Assembly: GCA_902788645.1 (NCBI GenBank)
Contig: CADAKW010000002.1
Location: 1-50,526, forward strand
DNA length: 50,526 bases
Direction: 5' to 3'
Source: an uncultured Lachnospiraceae bacterium
Lineage (GTDB): Bacteria; Bacillota; Clostridia; Lachnospirales; Lachnospiraceae
The translations under genes were made by a program, and so were the position numbers. The first letter of the stretch is position 1. The number at the start of each line of letters is the position of its first letter. Shown here piece by piece: positions 24,267 through 33,829 of the stretch. The notes beneath the pieces are model-generated. The model searched no databases and was not told the origin of the DNA. It was given only the letters and a program-made list of their open reading frames with translations.

Positions 24267-26809
24267 AAAACAATAATCAGGAGGTGCTTCGCCGCCTTAG
24301 CAGACGGTCCATCAAGGCAGAGCGTACAAGAAATTTTTTTGCAGTGCTGGCGATCATTCTGACCACCTTTATGTTTACGACGGTATTTACCATCGGGATC
24401 AGTCTGATCCGGAATATGGGCATTATGCAGATCCGTAATTTGGGATCGCAAAGCACGATCCGGCTGGAGCAGCCATCAAAGCAGCAGATGGATCAGATAA
24501 AGGATATGCAGGATCTGAGAGCTATGGGAGTACAGATCAGTGCCGGCAGCAGAAAGGAAGCTTCCGGGGAAAAAACGGTGGCACTGTGGTATTACGATAC
24601 GGAGGAATACAGTAAGAATTACATCCCATCCATCAGTCGTATTCATGGAACGTATCCGGAGAAACAGGATCAGATCATGCTGTCAGAGACGTCTCTGGCT
24701 GTGATCGGCATCAATAAACCGAAAATAGGAGGAAAGGTAACTCTTTATGATGGAAAAAGAGAGGAGAACTTTACTTTAAGCGGCTGGTACCGGGATTATA
24801 TCTATGGAAAAGCAGTAGGTCTCGTTTCAAAGGAATATGTCCAGAAAATGGGACTCGATAAAAGAGAAAATAAAACACTGTCCATATCTGCCAAAGGTGA
24901 CAGGAAATATATTTTATATAAAAAACTGCAGAATCAGGTCAGTCTGGACGAGGTTACGCAGGCGAATGGTGTAAAACGAACGCAGGCGTGGGACTCGGCA
25001 TTTAGCGAGGATCAAAACAATGACATGGAGAGAGTTATCGTTGTTGTTACCTTGCTTGCTGTGGGAGCGATCATTATCCTGAGCGGTTATCTGCTGATCT
25101 ATAATGTCATGTATATTTCTGTAACAAAGGATATCCGGTTTTACGGAATGTTAAAAACTATCGGAACGACACCGTCCCAGATTCGGAAGCTTGTGAAGAA
25201 ACAGGTCTGGCATCTGGCAGGGATTGGAATTCCGGCCGGAATATTCCTGGGAGTCGTCTGTGCCTTTGGAATCGTTCCGGCGGCACTTCATGCTCTTGCA
25301 ATCGGAGGAAATGATGCCATGCCTAGCCGGATACAGTTCCGGCCGGAGATCTTTGTGGCGACCGTTCTGTTTTCCCTGGTCACCATATGGATCAGCTGCC
25401 GTAAACCCGCAAAATTTGCCGGCAATATTTCTGCGGTGGAGGCTATGAAATATAACGGACAATATCAGGAAAAGCTGCGTTCCCATCATACCAAAAGGGG
25501 TGGAAAAATCCGGCGGATGGCGTTTCGCAATGTGTTTCGTGACAAAAAACGCGCGATTTTTGTATTTGCGTCATTATTTATGGGAATGATCGCTTTTTTG
25601 GCTGTAGATACGATTTTGGGAAGTATTAAACTGGAAAATTATCTTGAAACATATGTGCCAAATGATTATGTGATCTATACCGGCACCGATGAAAATAACG
25701 AACAGGATCAGGAGCAGAAACAGTCGTTGGAAACTATGGCAAAGGAACTTCAGAAGATTCCGGGGATCACCTCTTTTCGCTGGAACCGTACTGCGGAGAT
25801 CATACTTCCTTTTGATGAAAAGCTGTATGAACCATTTCTGGATACAGATCAGATGACACCGCAGGAGAAGGAGGAGAGTATCAAATTTTATCGCAGGGCG
25901 CAGGAGAAAAGGAACAAGGAAAGTATGTATTCCTGCCCGGTTGTTTCCATCGGCATGGATGATATCCGGAAATATAATGAGAGAGCCGGGAAGGATCAGA
26001 GGATCGATGAGAGGGCATTTGAAGAAGGAAAAATATGCCTGATCGGAACGGTAGATACCAAAGAGCAGGCACAGCAGATGAAGGGGAAAACACTGACATT
26101 GGTGGATAGGAAAACGGACAGGAAGACTACTATAAAAGTTGGAGCATGTCTTCAGGAAATGCGGGGGTTTGAGATTGGATATTACTGGATCCAGGCAGGA
26201 GCGCCGGAGGTAATCCTGCTCAGTGATAAGGCATTGGAACGGATCACAGATGATCCGGGAAGTGATAATATGATCTTAAACTGCAGGAAGGAAGCGGAAG
26301 CTTCCGTAACAAAAAGAGTGAAAGCGCTGGTGCAGTCGAACACGGCTGTGATCAACACAACCATAAAGTCAGAGGCGGCAAAGGAATTTTCCACTTCGAT
26401 CATGACAATGAAAATTCTGGGGGGAGGTATTTCGGGAATTTTGATCATGATCGGAGTGCTGAATTATATTAATGTTATGCTTACTGGTGTCTTTACCAGA
26501 CGGACAGAGCTTGCGGTGATGGAGAGTGTGGGAATGACGAAGAAGCAGGTCTGCCGTATGCTTTTGTGGGAGGGAGGCTATTATGGACTGATCAGTATGG
26601 GACTGCTGCTAACTTTTGGCAATGTGATAATTTTTTTGTTTGCGAGAGCGGCAAAGACAATGGCGGATTATGCGATATTTCATTATCCTGCCGGCGTTAT
26701 GGCCGGGATTGCCGTGGTGTCACTGGTTATTTGTATGATCGTTCCGGCTGTGGTATATTATATGATATCAAAGGAGAGCGTGGTACAACGCATGAGACGG
26801 GAAGGATAA
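24260..26809 (+). CDS. FtsX-domain ABC transporter permease
   Basis: An 849-residue permease with two FtsX units. Each has one N-terminal membrane helix (about 27-50 and 430-450), a large extracellular part, and three C-terminal helices (clusters about 260-385 and 715-840). TIGTTPSQIRKLVKKQV and ESVGMTKKQVCRML mark the cytoplasmic coupling helices after each unit's first helix pair. This eight-helix layout differs from the ten-helix BceB type, so it is better called a general FtsX/SalY-like permease. The second extracellular part (about 455-710) is charged and may bind the ligand. Confidence 0.9.
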   Translation: MLKNNNQEVLRRLSRRSIKAERTRNFFAVLAIILTTFMFTTVFTIGISLIRNMGIMQIRNLGSQSTIRLEQPSKQQMDQIKDMQDLRAMGVQISAGSRKEASGEKTVALWYYDTEEYSKNYIPSISRIHGTYPEKQDQIMLSETSLAVIGINKPKIGGKVTLYDGKREENFTLSGWYRDYIYGKAVGLVSKEYVQKMGLDKRENKTLSISAKGDRKYILYKKLQNQVSLDEVTQANGVKRTQAWDSAFSEDQNNDMERVIVVVTLLAVGAIIILSGYLLIYNVMYISVTKDIRFYGMLKTIGTTPSQIRKLVKKQVWHLAGIGIPAGIFLGVVCAFGIVPAALHALAIGGNDAMPSRIQFRPEIFVATVLFSLVTIWISCRKPAKFAGNISAVEAMKYNGQYQEKLRSHHTKRGGKIRRMAFRNVFRDKKRAIFVFASLFMGMIAFLAVDTILGSIKLENYLETYVPNDYVIYTGTDENNEQDQEQKQSLETMAKELQKIPGITSFRWNRTAEIILPFDEKLYEPFLDTDQMTPQEKEESIKFYRRAQEKRNKESMYSCPVVSIGMDDIRKYNERAGKDQRIDERAFEEGKICLIGTVDTKEQAQQMKGKTLTLVDRKTDRKTTIKVGACLQEMRGFEIGYYWIQAGAPEVILLSDKALERITDDPGSDNMILNCRKEAEASVTKRVKALVQSNTAVINTTIKSEAAKEFSTSIMTMKILGGGISGILIMIGVLNYINVMLTGVFTRRTELAVMESVGMTKKQVCRMLLWEGGYYGLISMGLLLTFGNVIIFLFARAAKTMADYAIFHYPAGVMAGIAVVSLVICMIVPAVVYYMISKESVVQRMRREG

Positions 26810-26812
26810 AAA

Positions 26813-27499
26813 GTGCAGACAATTTTAATCGTAGAAGATGATGTAAGCCTGTGCAGAGGTGTAAAGCTGCATCTGGAGGAGAAGGGATTTCTGGTGCAAT
26901 GTGCCTATTCCATACGGGAAGCACGCCGGGTGGCGGATGACGGGGGGAAGACAATTTCACTGATGCTTCTGGACTGCAATCTGCCGGATGGGGATGGGCT
27001 GGAGTTTTGCAAAGATTTTCGTCAGAAGCGCACGGTTCCAGTGATCTTTCTCACGGCCAGGGATACAGAGGAGGATATGATCCTGGGTTTTCAGGCAGGA
27101 GCCGATGATTATATGGCAAAGCCGTTTTCCGTGGAATTATTGTATGAACGCATATCTGCGGTGCTCCGGCGCAGTGCCGGGGAAAAGGACCGTGAAGTGT
27201 TTTGCTATCGGGGCCTTACGGTGGATCTCGGCAAAATGCAGGTGTTTCGGGAGGGGGAGCAGGTGAAACTGTCAGGGACAGAATACCGGATCCTGGAGCT
27301 TTTGATCCGCAACAGGAGTCAGGTTATGACACGGGAAATGCTGCTTCAGAAAATATGGGATTTTGAGGAAAATTATGTGGATGAAAATACATTAAATGTA
27401 TATATCCGAAGGCTCAGACAGAAGCTGGAAAATGATCCGAAGAATCCGGAATATATTATTACTGTATTCGGCATTGGATATACGTTTGGTGACATGTGA
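26813..27499 (+). CDS. OmpR-family response regulator
   Basis: A 228-residue regulator starting at GTG, with GGAAGG nine bases upstream; no better ATG exists. The receiver domain has the acidic pair D9/D10, phosphoacceptor D54 in MLLDCNLPDG, the T81 switch and K103 in YMAKPFS. The C-terminal winged helix (about 130-228) shows LSGTEYRILELL, VDENTLNVYIRRLRQKL and VFGIGYTF. It lies four bases after the permease gene and should control the operon through the TGTAA repeats at 23508-23524. Confidence 0.93.
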   Translation: MQTILIVEDDVSLCRGVKLHLEEKGFLVQCAYSIREARRVADDGGKTISLMLLDCNLPDGDGLEFCKDFRQKRTVPVIFLTARDTEEDMILGFQAGADDYMAKPFSVELLYERISAVLRRSAGEKDREVFCYRGLTVDLGKMQVFREGEQVKLSGTEYRILELLIRNRSQVMTREMLLQKIWDFEENYVDENTLNVYIRRLRQKLENDPKNPEYIITVFGIGYTFGDM

Positions 27500-27520
27500 T
27501 CAGACAGGAGGGATCAGTCG

Positions 27521-28555
27521 TTGAAGGTCGGGGAATCCTATCAGAATAAAAAGAATCTTATCATCATCCTGTGCATGGTGATCACAGTGATGGTTCCGGT
27601 TTATATTGTATGGGCGACAGGGGAAAATACGGCAGGCTGCATCGTAGGTGCGGCCTGCCTGTTTCTGGATGGAATGGTGTATCAGATGCATCGGACGGAT
27701 CAGAAATATATTATGTCAGTGGTGCAGGAGCTATCCGATTTATTGGACACATTGATGGAGCTTGAGGAGAGGGAGGTGTTTCCGGAGACGGAAGACACCA
27801 TGCTTTCCAAGCTGCAGGCCAATGCAGCAAAGCTGATCCGGAGGATGCGCTATCAGAACGAGCTGACGAGACAGGAGCAGGAGTGGATGAAGGGGATCAT
27901 ATCGGACCTGTCCCACCAGTTAAAAACGCCTCTGGCCAATCTGAAAATGTACAGCCGCTTTCTTCAGAAGGACAATCTGTCCGAAAATCAGTACAGGGAA
28001 TATGTGGATATTATCTGTAAGTCGGTGGAACGGCTGAATTTTCTGTCGGAAAATATGATCAGGATATCACGGTTGGAGACAGGATTGATCCATCTGAAAT
28101 GTCAGAAAAATCAGATTAGTGAAACGGTATTAAAGGCGGTGAAGGATATTTATCCAAAAGCCCGTCAGATGGGATGCGAGATCATTTACCGAGAGGACAG
28201 GGAAAAGGATCCGGCAGCACAGTTTGATGCAGACTGGACGGCTGAAGCGGTTTTTAATCTGCTGGATAATGCTGTGAAATATTCGGAAAAGGCAGAGAAG
28301 AAGGAGATCATTTTGTCTGTTCGAAAGCTGGGACTTTTTGCAGAAATTTCAGTGGAGGATCATAACGGCGCGATCTCGCAGGAGGAACAGAACCGTATTT
28401 TCCGGAGATTTTACAGGGGAGAGAACAGTACAGGAAAGGAAGGGATCGGGCTGGGACTTTATCTTACCAGAGAGATTGCATTACGGCAGGGGGGATATGT
28501 TTCGGTGAAAGCAACGGAGAGGGGGAATATTTTTTCGATATATCTCAGATTGTAA
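27521..28555 (+). CDS. Sensor histidine kinase, short N-terminal sensor
   Basis: A 344-residue kinase starting at TTG; AGGAGGG eight bases before it makes this start convincing. Two membrane helices (about 12-32 and 36-54) have almost no extracellular loop, as in intramembrane-sensing kinases that work with ABC transporters. The H box is H132 in SDLSHQLKTPLANLK, the N box FNLLDNAVKYS, and the G box GIGLGLYLTREIA. It is the fourth gene of the ABC-FtsX operon and the cognate partner of the OmpR-type regulator. Confidence 0.92.
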   Translation: MKVGESYQNKKNLIIILCMVITVMVPVYIVWATGENTAGCIVGAACLFLDGMVYQMHRTDQKYIMSVVQELSDLLDTLMELEEREVFPETEDTMLSKLQANAAKLIRRMRYQNELTRQEQEWMKGIISDLSHQLKTPLANLKMYSRFLQKDNLSENQYREYVDIICKSVERLNFLSENMIRISRLETGLIHLKCQKNQISETVLKAVKDIYPKARQMGCEIIYREDREKDPAAQFDADWTAEAVFNLLDNAVKYSEKAEKKEIILSVRKLGLFAEISVEDHNGAISQEEQNRIFRRFYRGENSTGKEGIGLGLYLTREIALRQGGYVSVKATERGNIFSIYLRL

Positions 28556-28564
28556 GGGATCTTG

Positions 28565-28593
28565 TTGAAACTCCGGACAATTTATGGTACGCT
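28565..28593 (+). promoter_or_regulatory. Possible promoter for the PBP-GGDEF gene
   Basis: TTGAAA (28565-28570), a 17-base spacer, and TACGCT (28588-28593). The -10 element is imperfect. Confidence 0.45.
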
Positions 28594-28620
28594 ATAAACA
28601 ACTATACCAATGCTGCAAAT

Positions 28621-28642
28621 ATGGAATATTTTCATATTCCAT
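28621..28642 (+). repeat. Inverted repeat in the leader of the PBP-GGDEF gene
   Basis: ATGGAATAT (28621-28629) and ATATTCCAT (28634-28642) form a perfect 9-bp stem with a TTTC loop, 25 bases before the ATG. There is no T-run, so it is an operator or an mRNA hairpin rather than a terminator. Confidence 0.5.
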
Positions 28643-28667
28643 GAGCAAACGTGTGGGGGGAAGTTTT

Positions 28668-30563
28668 ATGGAAAAAGACACAAAGTTAATAGGCTTGTTT
28701 GTAGCGAGAACCTTTGAGGAGAACAATCTGAATTTTATTCATGCACTGCATGATCTGGGAGCCGGAGAGGGATATAAGCTTGTTATCTTTTCTCTGGATA
28801 CTACGGTTGAAGCGGGAGTGGACAGTACACCGGCAGAGGAAGAGCTTTGCGGCCTGGCAGAGTATCTTCCTCTGGAGGCATTTATCATATTGGGAGAGAC
28901 TATCAAGAACAGGGATCTGATCGAAGAGGTTGCAGGGATTGCCCGGAGACGTCGGATACCGTGCTTTTGTATGGACCGGGAGGCGGGAGGTTGTTATCCG
29001 ATCCGTCATGATTATACCTCCGGATTTGAGGAGATGGTGCGTCATGTGGTGGAGGAACATGGTGCCCGGCGGGTTAATATGCTGGCAGGCTTTCAGGGGC
29101 ATGCACTTTCCGAGGACAGAGTGAAGGTATATCGGAAGGTGCTGGAGGACAATGGGATTGTCTTTGAGCCGGAAAGAGTTGGATATGGTCAGTTCTGGGA
29201 TATTCCTGCAAGGAAAGAGATGGAGCGTTTTCTTCGTTCTGATCTGCCAATGCCGGAAGCCATCGTTTGTGCCAATGATGCTATGGCTCTGGTGGCATGC
29301 AATATATTGGAAGAGGCAGGATACCGTGTGCCGGAGGATGTGATCGTGACCGGTTTTGACGGTGTCAATGATGGCAAGTATTACCGCCCGGTTCTGGCAA
29401 CCTGCGCCCCGGATTATGAGGGGGCAGTATGGTTTATTTTGGATAAGGTTCAGGAATGGCGTCAGACCGGACAGATACGGCCGGAGACTTTTTCTATTCG
29501 ATATAATATGGAGAAAAACCAATCCTGTGGATGTCCCGCTGCCGGGAAGGTCAACAGAAATGAGATCATCCGTGGGCTGGCGGATTCTCTGGGAGATTGT
29601 GCATGGCATACCCATGCGATGAATGAGCTGCTGACATCGGCACTGCCACTGCGTTCACTGCGTGATCTGGCGCAGATCCTGCCGGATACAGAATATATCT
29701 GGCGCAATTATTTTCGGTATGCGGCGGTGAAGGAGGAATTAATAGAAGGGACAGAGGTCAATGGAAAATATCATTCTATGGTTACTCTGATGTGCGGCGG
29801 TGACGGAAGGTTTCAGGAGTCGGGGGAACATTTTCCGATTGAGAAATGGTTTGACGTGTTGAATGCACAGGAGGATAACTGGGAGATTATTCTGGTTCGT
29901 GTTCTCAATGCCGGAAAAACTGTGTATGGTTATTCGGTAGATGGTTTTCATAATATTCATCAGAGAGATGTGCAGAGATGCGATGAGTTCAGTATGTTTC
30001 TTTCCAATGCCATCAATCTGGTGCTGCAGAATCAGCAGCTGGACTGCTTAAAGCAAAACCTGCTCAAAGCCAATAAAGAGTTAGCCAATCTGTCGGAACT
30101 GGATGCCATGACAGAGTTATATAACCGGAGGGGCTTTTATAAGCATTTTTCCAGAATGTTGTCAGAGACAAAACGAAAGTATGCGGTGCTTGTATCGGTG
30201 GATATGAACCGGTTAAAACATATCAATGATACCTATGGTCATGCAGAGGGAGACTTTGCAATCTGTACCCTGGTCCATGGAGTGAAGGCAATCTGTGGTA
30301 AGGAAGCGGTATGTGCCCGGTTTGGCGGGGATGAGTTTGACAGCATCGTTTTTGTGGATGATGTGACGGAGCTGACAGAGGAAATTCTGGGACAGCGGCT
30401 GCAGGAGTATATTGACCGGACAGAGGGAGTAGATCAGAAGCCATACAGGATTACAGCAAGTATCGGAGTAGTTGTACGGGAGCGGTCACGGGATCTGAAT
30501 ATTGAACAGATGATCGGAGAGGCGGATACGTTAATGTACCGCAATAAGAAAAAGAACCGCTAG
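28668..30563 (+). CDS. Periplasmic-binding-protein-like (LacI-type) sensor fused to GGDEF diguanylate cyclase
   Basis: A 631-residue cytoplasmic protein without signal peptide or membrane helices. Residues about 5-290 form a Peripla_BP_3-type fold as in LacI effector domains (LIGLFVARTFEENN, EAIVCANDAMALVACNILEE, PEDVIVTGFDGVNDG). A middle helical region (about 300-470) leads to a GGDEF domain with intact GGDEF at 553-557 (CARFGGDEFDSIV) and LSELDAMTELYNRRGF at its start. It should make c-di-GMP in response to a small ligand, perhaps a sugar. The ATG at 28668 follows GGGGGGAAG; the frame from 28584 would run through the leader hairpin. Confidence 0.88.
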   Translation: MEKDTKLIGLFVARTFEENNLNFIHALHDLGAGEGYKLVIFSLDTTVEAGVDSTPAEEELCGLAEYLPLEAFIILGETIKNRDLIEEVAGIARRRRIPCFCMDREAGGCYPIRHDYTSGFEEMVRHVVEEHGARRVNMLAGFQGHALSEDRVKVYRKVLEDNGIVFEPERVGYGQFWDIPARKEMERFLRSDLPMPEAIVCANDAMALVACNILEEAGYRVPEDVIVTGFDGVNDGKYYRPVLATCAPDYEGAVWFILDKVQEWRQTGQIRPETFSIRYNMEKNQSCGCPAAGKVNRNEIIRGLADSLGDCAWHTHAMNELLTSALPLRSLRDLAQILPDTEYIWRNYFRYAAVKEELIEGTEVNGKYHSMVTLMCGGDGRFQESGEHFPIEKWFDVLNAQEDNWEIILVRVLNAGKTVYGYSVDGFHNIHQRDVQRCDEFSMFLSNAINLVLQNQQLDCLKQNLLKANKELANLSELDAMTELYNRRGFYKHFSRMLSETKRKYAVLVSVDMNRLKHINDTYGHAEGDFAICTLVHGVKAICGKEAVCARFGGDEFDSIVFVDDVTELTEEILGQRLQEYIDRTEGVDQKPYRITASIGVVVRERSRDLNIEQMIGEADTLMYRNKKKNR

Positions 30564-30585
30564 TCTGAATGCAATAATAAATATC

Positions 30586-30640
30586 AAAAAGCCTTTAAGG
30601 AGTGTGTCCTGTTTTGTGGACACACTCCTTAAAGGCTTTT
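30586..30640. terminator. Bidirectional intrinsic terminator
   Basis: A perfect stem with arms 30587-30609 (AAAAGCCTTTAAGG...) and 30618-30640, about 23 bp long, with A- and T-runs at both ends. It serves the PBP-GGDEF gene on plus and the XRE gene on minus, whose stop codon overlaps the T-run. Confidence 0.95.
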
Positions 30641-30836
30641 ATTCATCTTCCCAGAATAACTCATCCAGCGTTTTATCCAGTACCTTGCAGATGGCAATAC
30701 ACAGATGGATTGTGGGATTATAATTGCCCTTTTCGATTGCATTGATGGTCTGACGTGATACGCCGACGGCAGTGGCGAGATCCTGCTGGGACATATCCTT
30801 GGCGGCACGGGCAGATTTTAGTTTTAAATTCTTCAT
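30639..30836 (-). CDS. XRE-family HTH transcriptional regulator
   Basis: A 65-residue regulator made of a single Cro/C1-type helix-turn-helix: LKSARAAKDMSQQDLATAVG, then VSRQTINAIEKGNYNPTIHL, and the usual tail LDKTLDELFWED. Such small YozG-like proteins repress neighbouring membrane or ABC genes. It is the last gene of the minus-strand cluster NatA-like, NatB-like, membrane protein, XRE. The direct repeats at 33818-33849 are a candidate target. Confidence 0.9.
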   Translation of the reverse strand: MKNLKLKSARAAKDMSQQDLATAVGVSRQTINAIEKGNYNPTIHLCIAICKVLDKTLDELFWEDE

Positions 30837-30887
30837 AGCAAACCTACTTTCTGAGTGTTTATTCTCGCAAAGGCAGAGTGAGGATGT

Positions 30888-31439
30888 TTACTCCTCTGCT
30901 CTCTTGTCATAGATAAGCTTCAGATCAAACAGAAGAGTGATCAACAGGAACAATCCACCAACCATTAGATTGATGTATCGGTATGAGATGGAACCGTTTA
31001 CAAGAAATGGCTGTTTTCTGGAAAGGGAAAGGAATCCGGGAATCAGATTTAAAATACTGATCACGATTCCCATGATATTAAATTCTTTCGCATTCTCCTG
31101 CAGGGACAAATAGGCGTCCTTCCAGATGCAGATACATACAAACACTAAAATAGAGAGACACACTCCAAGCCACAGTCCACCAAAGGACATAAGCACAGGA
31201 CAGTTAAGGAGTTCATCCAGAAAGGATGCTGCCAGGACATAGCCTACCAGAACGAGAAATGCAGTCTGGTAAGCTTTTCCTCTGGCGAGGATCTGACGCT
31301 CATCGTACGTGATTTCTGTGCTCAGGATTTTGGATATGCTTTGATGCCTGCGGCAAAGAATCCGGATAACCAATACGAGCAGAAAAACGGCGGCAATTCC
31401 ACAGCACATACCTGCAATATAACTAATAGTATGACTCAT
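30888..31439 (-). CDS. Membrane protein of unknown function next to an XRE regulator
   Basis: A 183-residue protein with about five membrane helices (for example 6-27, 58-75, 84-107, 125-137, 155-172). The cytoplasmic segment after helix 1 contains YDERQILARGKAYQ, a motif of a poorly described family that regularly lies beside small XRE regulators. No enzymatic residues are evident. It ends 51 bases before the XRE gene and follows the ABC permease gene by 66 bases, so it probably belongs to the same transcript. Confidence 0.72.
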   Translation of the reverse strand: MSHTISYIAGMCCGIAAVFLLVLVIRILCRRHQSISKILSTEITYDERQILARGKAYQTAFLVLVGYVLAASFLDELLNCPVLMSFGGLWLGVCLSILVFVCICIWKDAYLSLQENAKEFNIMGIVISILNLIPGFLSLSRKQPFLVNGSISYRYINLMVGGLFLLITLLFDLKLIYDKRAEE

Positions 31440-31505
31440 ACGAACACCTCAATTCTGAAAATATAATAATATAAACTCTCAACTTTTGTACTGGGCAGAC
31501 AATCC

Positions 31506-32777
31506 CTAATTATTTTTTAGGCTTTTCAATGCGGTTGTCAGTTTGATCGGGTTACCATAGCGCAGAGTACCCATACGGTAGATCTTGGCGGCAAGCCATC
31601 CGGCGGCAAAGGTTGATACAAACAGGATCACAGCAGATACCACGATCTCTGCCATGGTAACGCTTCCCATGCCGATCCGTACAAACATAGCGGAGTAGGA
31701 AGAAAATGGCAGGAAGGAGCAGACCTTCATGACCACGCTGTCCGGTGTGGAAAGCTGGAAGATTACGATGAAATAAACAACCATGATCAGCATCTGTAAA
31801 GTTCCAGCAGATTTGTTGATATCCTCTGTCTTGGAGACAAGGGCTCCCATTGCTCCGTAAAGGAAGGCATAGAACAGGAAACCACCGATACCAAATATGG
31901 CGAATGCGGCAAGGACGCTGCCGGGGATCTTGAGGATCATATCCAGCTTATCGCCCCAGTACGTGTGATTGATGTTGTAACCGATCAATGCAGAGGCAAG
32001 GATCAGACCGAGCTGTACGATGGCGGCAGAGGCACCGGCAAAGACCTTGCCAAACAGCAGATATTTTGCATCCACGCTGGTCACAAGTACCTCAATGGAA
32101 CGGTTGCTTTTTTCCACAGTGACAGAGGTGGCAACCATGACACCGTACAGGATGATCATCATAAAGATCACCATCACAAGGACATAGCAGTACCAGTAAT
32201 TATCTCCGGCATCCTTTCCGAGGATTTTTTCGGTGCAGTTGACAGGGGCATCGTATTCGGCGGCAAAGGTCGCATAATCCAGTCCTTTTTTCTCACAGTA
32301 AAGCTGCTGATGTACCTGGGAAAGAATTCCCTCAAAGATCATCTGATTTTCATCGTACATATCACGGTTGACCACATAGTACTCGTAATTCAGATCATCC
32401 TTAACGTCAAAGCCGGCGGATACATCCTTGGATTTCACGGCCTTTTTCAGCTCTTTTTCTGTTTTCATGGTGACAATGTCAGTATCCTCAAAGGCTTGTT
32501 TTAAAACAGACATATCTCCCAGAATACCGGTTTCGTCAACAATGCCGATCTTTGTTTTATCCGCATCGTCAGTTTTCGCTTCATCAGAGGTATCCTTGTT
32601 ATCCCCGGACTCTGTGGATGTCTTTTCGATGCCAAGCATATCCGACATGTCAAAAACACGGGGCAGGAAGGTAGCTGCAAAGAGCAGCACCACCAGAAGA
32701 ATGGTTGTAATGGTAAAAGATTTGTTCTTTAAATAACTTTTTAATTCAAATTCATATATGGTAAAAAATCGTTTCAT
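31506..32777 (-). CDS. ABC-2 type permease (NatB/YhaP-like)
   Basis: A 423-residue export permease. Helix 1 (about 19-39) is followed by a long extracellular part (about 45-200) that starts with an acidic, low-complexity segment rich in Asp/Lys/Thr. Five or six helices are clustered at 200-400, including YVLVMVIFMMIILYGVMVAT and the conserved EKSNRSIEVLVTSV cytoplasmic segment of the ABC2_membrane_3 group. The substrate is unknown; Na+ or peptide efflux is suggested by NatAB relatives only. The ATPase gene lies 17 bases upstream. Confidence 0.9.
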   Translation of the reverse strand: MKRFFTIYEFELKSYLKNKSFTITTILLVVLLFAATFLPRVFDMSDMLGIEKTSTESGDNKDTSDEAKTDDADKTKIGIVDETGILGDMSVLKQAFEDTDIVTMKTEKELKKAVKSKDVSAGFDVKDDLNYEYYVVNRDMYDENQMIFEGILSQVHQQLYCEKKGLDYATFAAEYDAPVNCTEKILGKDAGDNYWYCYVLVMVIFMMIILYGVMVATSVTVEKSNRSIEVLVTSVDAKYLLFGKVFAGASAAIVQLGLILASALIGYNINHTYWGDKLDMILKIPGSVLAAFAIFGIGGFLFYAFLYGAMGALVSKTEDINKSAGTLQMLIMVVYFIVIFQLSTPDSVVMKVCSFLPFSSYSAMFVRIGMGSVTMAEIVVSAVILFVSTFAAGWLAAKIYRMGTLRYGNPIKLTTALKSLKNN

Positions 32778-32794
32778 AAGCTCTCCTTTTTGTG

Positions 32795-33709
32795 CTATTC
32801 ACCGGCACTGGCGACGAAGATATCGTTCAGGGATGGTTTATAGGTTTCAAAATGCTCAATGGCAATGTCCTCCAATTGGGACAGCTTTGCCAGCAGTTCG
32901 CGGCGGTTTACGCCTTCGTTCAGACGAACGATCACATCTTCTTTGGTCTGTCCCGTTATCTGGACAATATCAGTGAGACGGCTCCGGATCTGGTTAGAAA
33001 ACTCCTCCGGACTCATATCGATAGCACTTAAGACAAGCTGATCCTTACCGAAGTCACGCTTGATGGTGTCCAGGTGACCGGACAGAACCACCTCTCCGTG
33101 ATTGATGATCACGATATCCTCGCAGAATTCCTCTACGTAACTCATCTGGTGGCTGGAGAAGATGACTATCTTGCCGTCACGGATCAGCTCCTGAACTACA
33201 TCCTGCAGAATCTGGGAATTGACTGGATCAAGACCGCTGAATGGTTCATCAAGGATTACGATCTCAGGGTCGCAGACCAGGGTGGAGGCAAGCTGGACCT
33301 TCTGTTGATTTCCTTTGGACAGGGTTTCCAGAAGTCTGTCCTGATATTGGGACACTTCAAGACGCTCCAGCCAGCGTTTTGCATTGGTGGCAGCCGTTTT
33401 CCTGCTGACTCCCCGGAGCATAGCGAGATATATCATCTGCTCCAGCACCTTTCGTTTGGGATATAAACCTCTCTCCTCCGGGAGATATCCGATCTGTACC
33501 TTGCGGGGCTCGAAGGGTTTACCGTCTAATGTGATCTCGCCGCTGTTTGCATGGAACACATCCATCAGGATACGGATCGTGGTAGTCTTACCGGCACCGT
33601 TGCGACCCAGCAGGCCAAGGGCTTTGCCGCTTTCAACAGAAAAGGAAATGCCCTTCAGGACATTGGTTTCGCCGAAAGACTTTGTTATATTTTTTACTTC
33701 CAGTTTCAT
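32795..33709 (-). CDS. ABC transporter ATP-binding protein (NatA/YhaQ-like)
   Basis: A 304-residue ATPase with Walker A GRNGAGKTT at 35-43, signature TLSKGNQQKVQLASTL (a variant LSKGN in place of LSGGQ, typical of this subfamily), and Walker B EIVILDEPFSGLDPVNS. A C-terminal extension (about 225-304) is shared with NatA-type cassettes and ends LNDIFVASAGE. It partners the permease encoded 17 bases downstream. A consensus promoter precedes it. Confidence 0.93.
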   Translation of the reverse strand: MKLEVKNITKSFGETNVLKGISFSVESGKALGLLGRNGAGKTTTIRILMDVFHANSGEITLDGKPFEPRKVQIGYLPEERGLYPKRKVLEQMIYLAMLRGVSRKTAATNAKRWLERLEVSQYQDRLLETLSKGNQQKVQLASTLVCDPEIVILDEPFSGLDPVNSQILQDVVQELIRDGKIVIFSSHQMSYVEEFCEDIVIINHGEVVLSGHLDTIKRDFGKDQLVLSAIDMSPEEFSNQIRSRLTDIVQITGQTKEDVIVRLNEGVNRRELLAKLSQLEDIAIEHFETYKPSLNDIFVASAGE

Positions 33710-33800
33710 GGGAACCTCCGTTCATATGGGAAAAGCAGGGTTTTTCATATGTAAATCCGGCTTTTCCGATGAGTTGTTATGTGTGTGTTACTTGTATTAG

Positions 33801-33829
33801 AGTATAATGCGCTCACAACAAAATGTCAA
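33801..33829 (-). promoter_or_regulatory. Consensus sigma-A promoter for the NatAB-XRE cluster
   Basis: On the minus strand, TTGACA (33829-33824), a 17-base spacer, and TATACT (33806-33801). This is one of the best promoters in the window. Confidence 0.85.

Noticed and set aside
28556..28667. c-di-GMP riboswitch in the leader of the GGDEF gene
   Set aside because: The leader is too short and lacks the conserved GEMM sequences; only a simple 9-bp hairpin is present.
28686..29615. 309-codon open frame on the minus strand
   Set aside because: It is entirely inside the PBP-GGDEF gene, lacks a ribosome site and gives a His/Cys/Pro-rich, non-domain-like protein.
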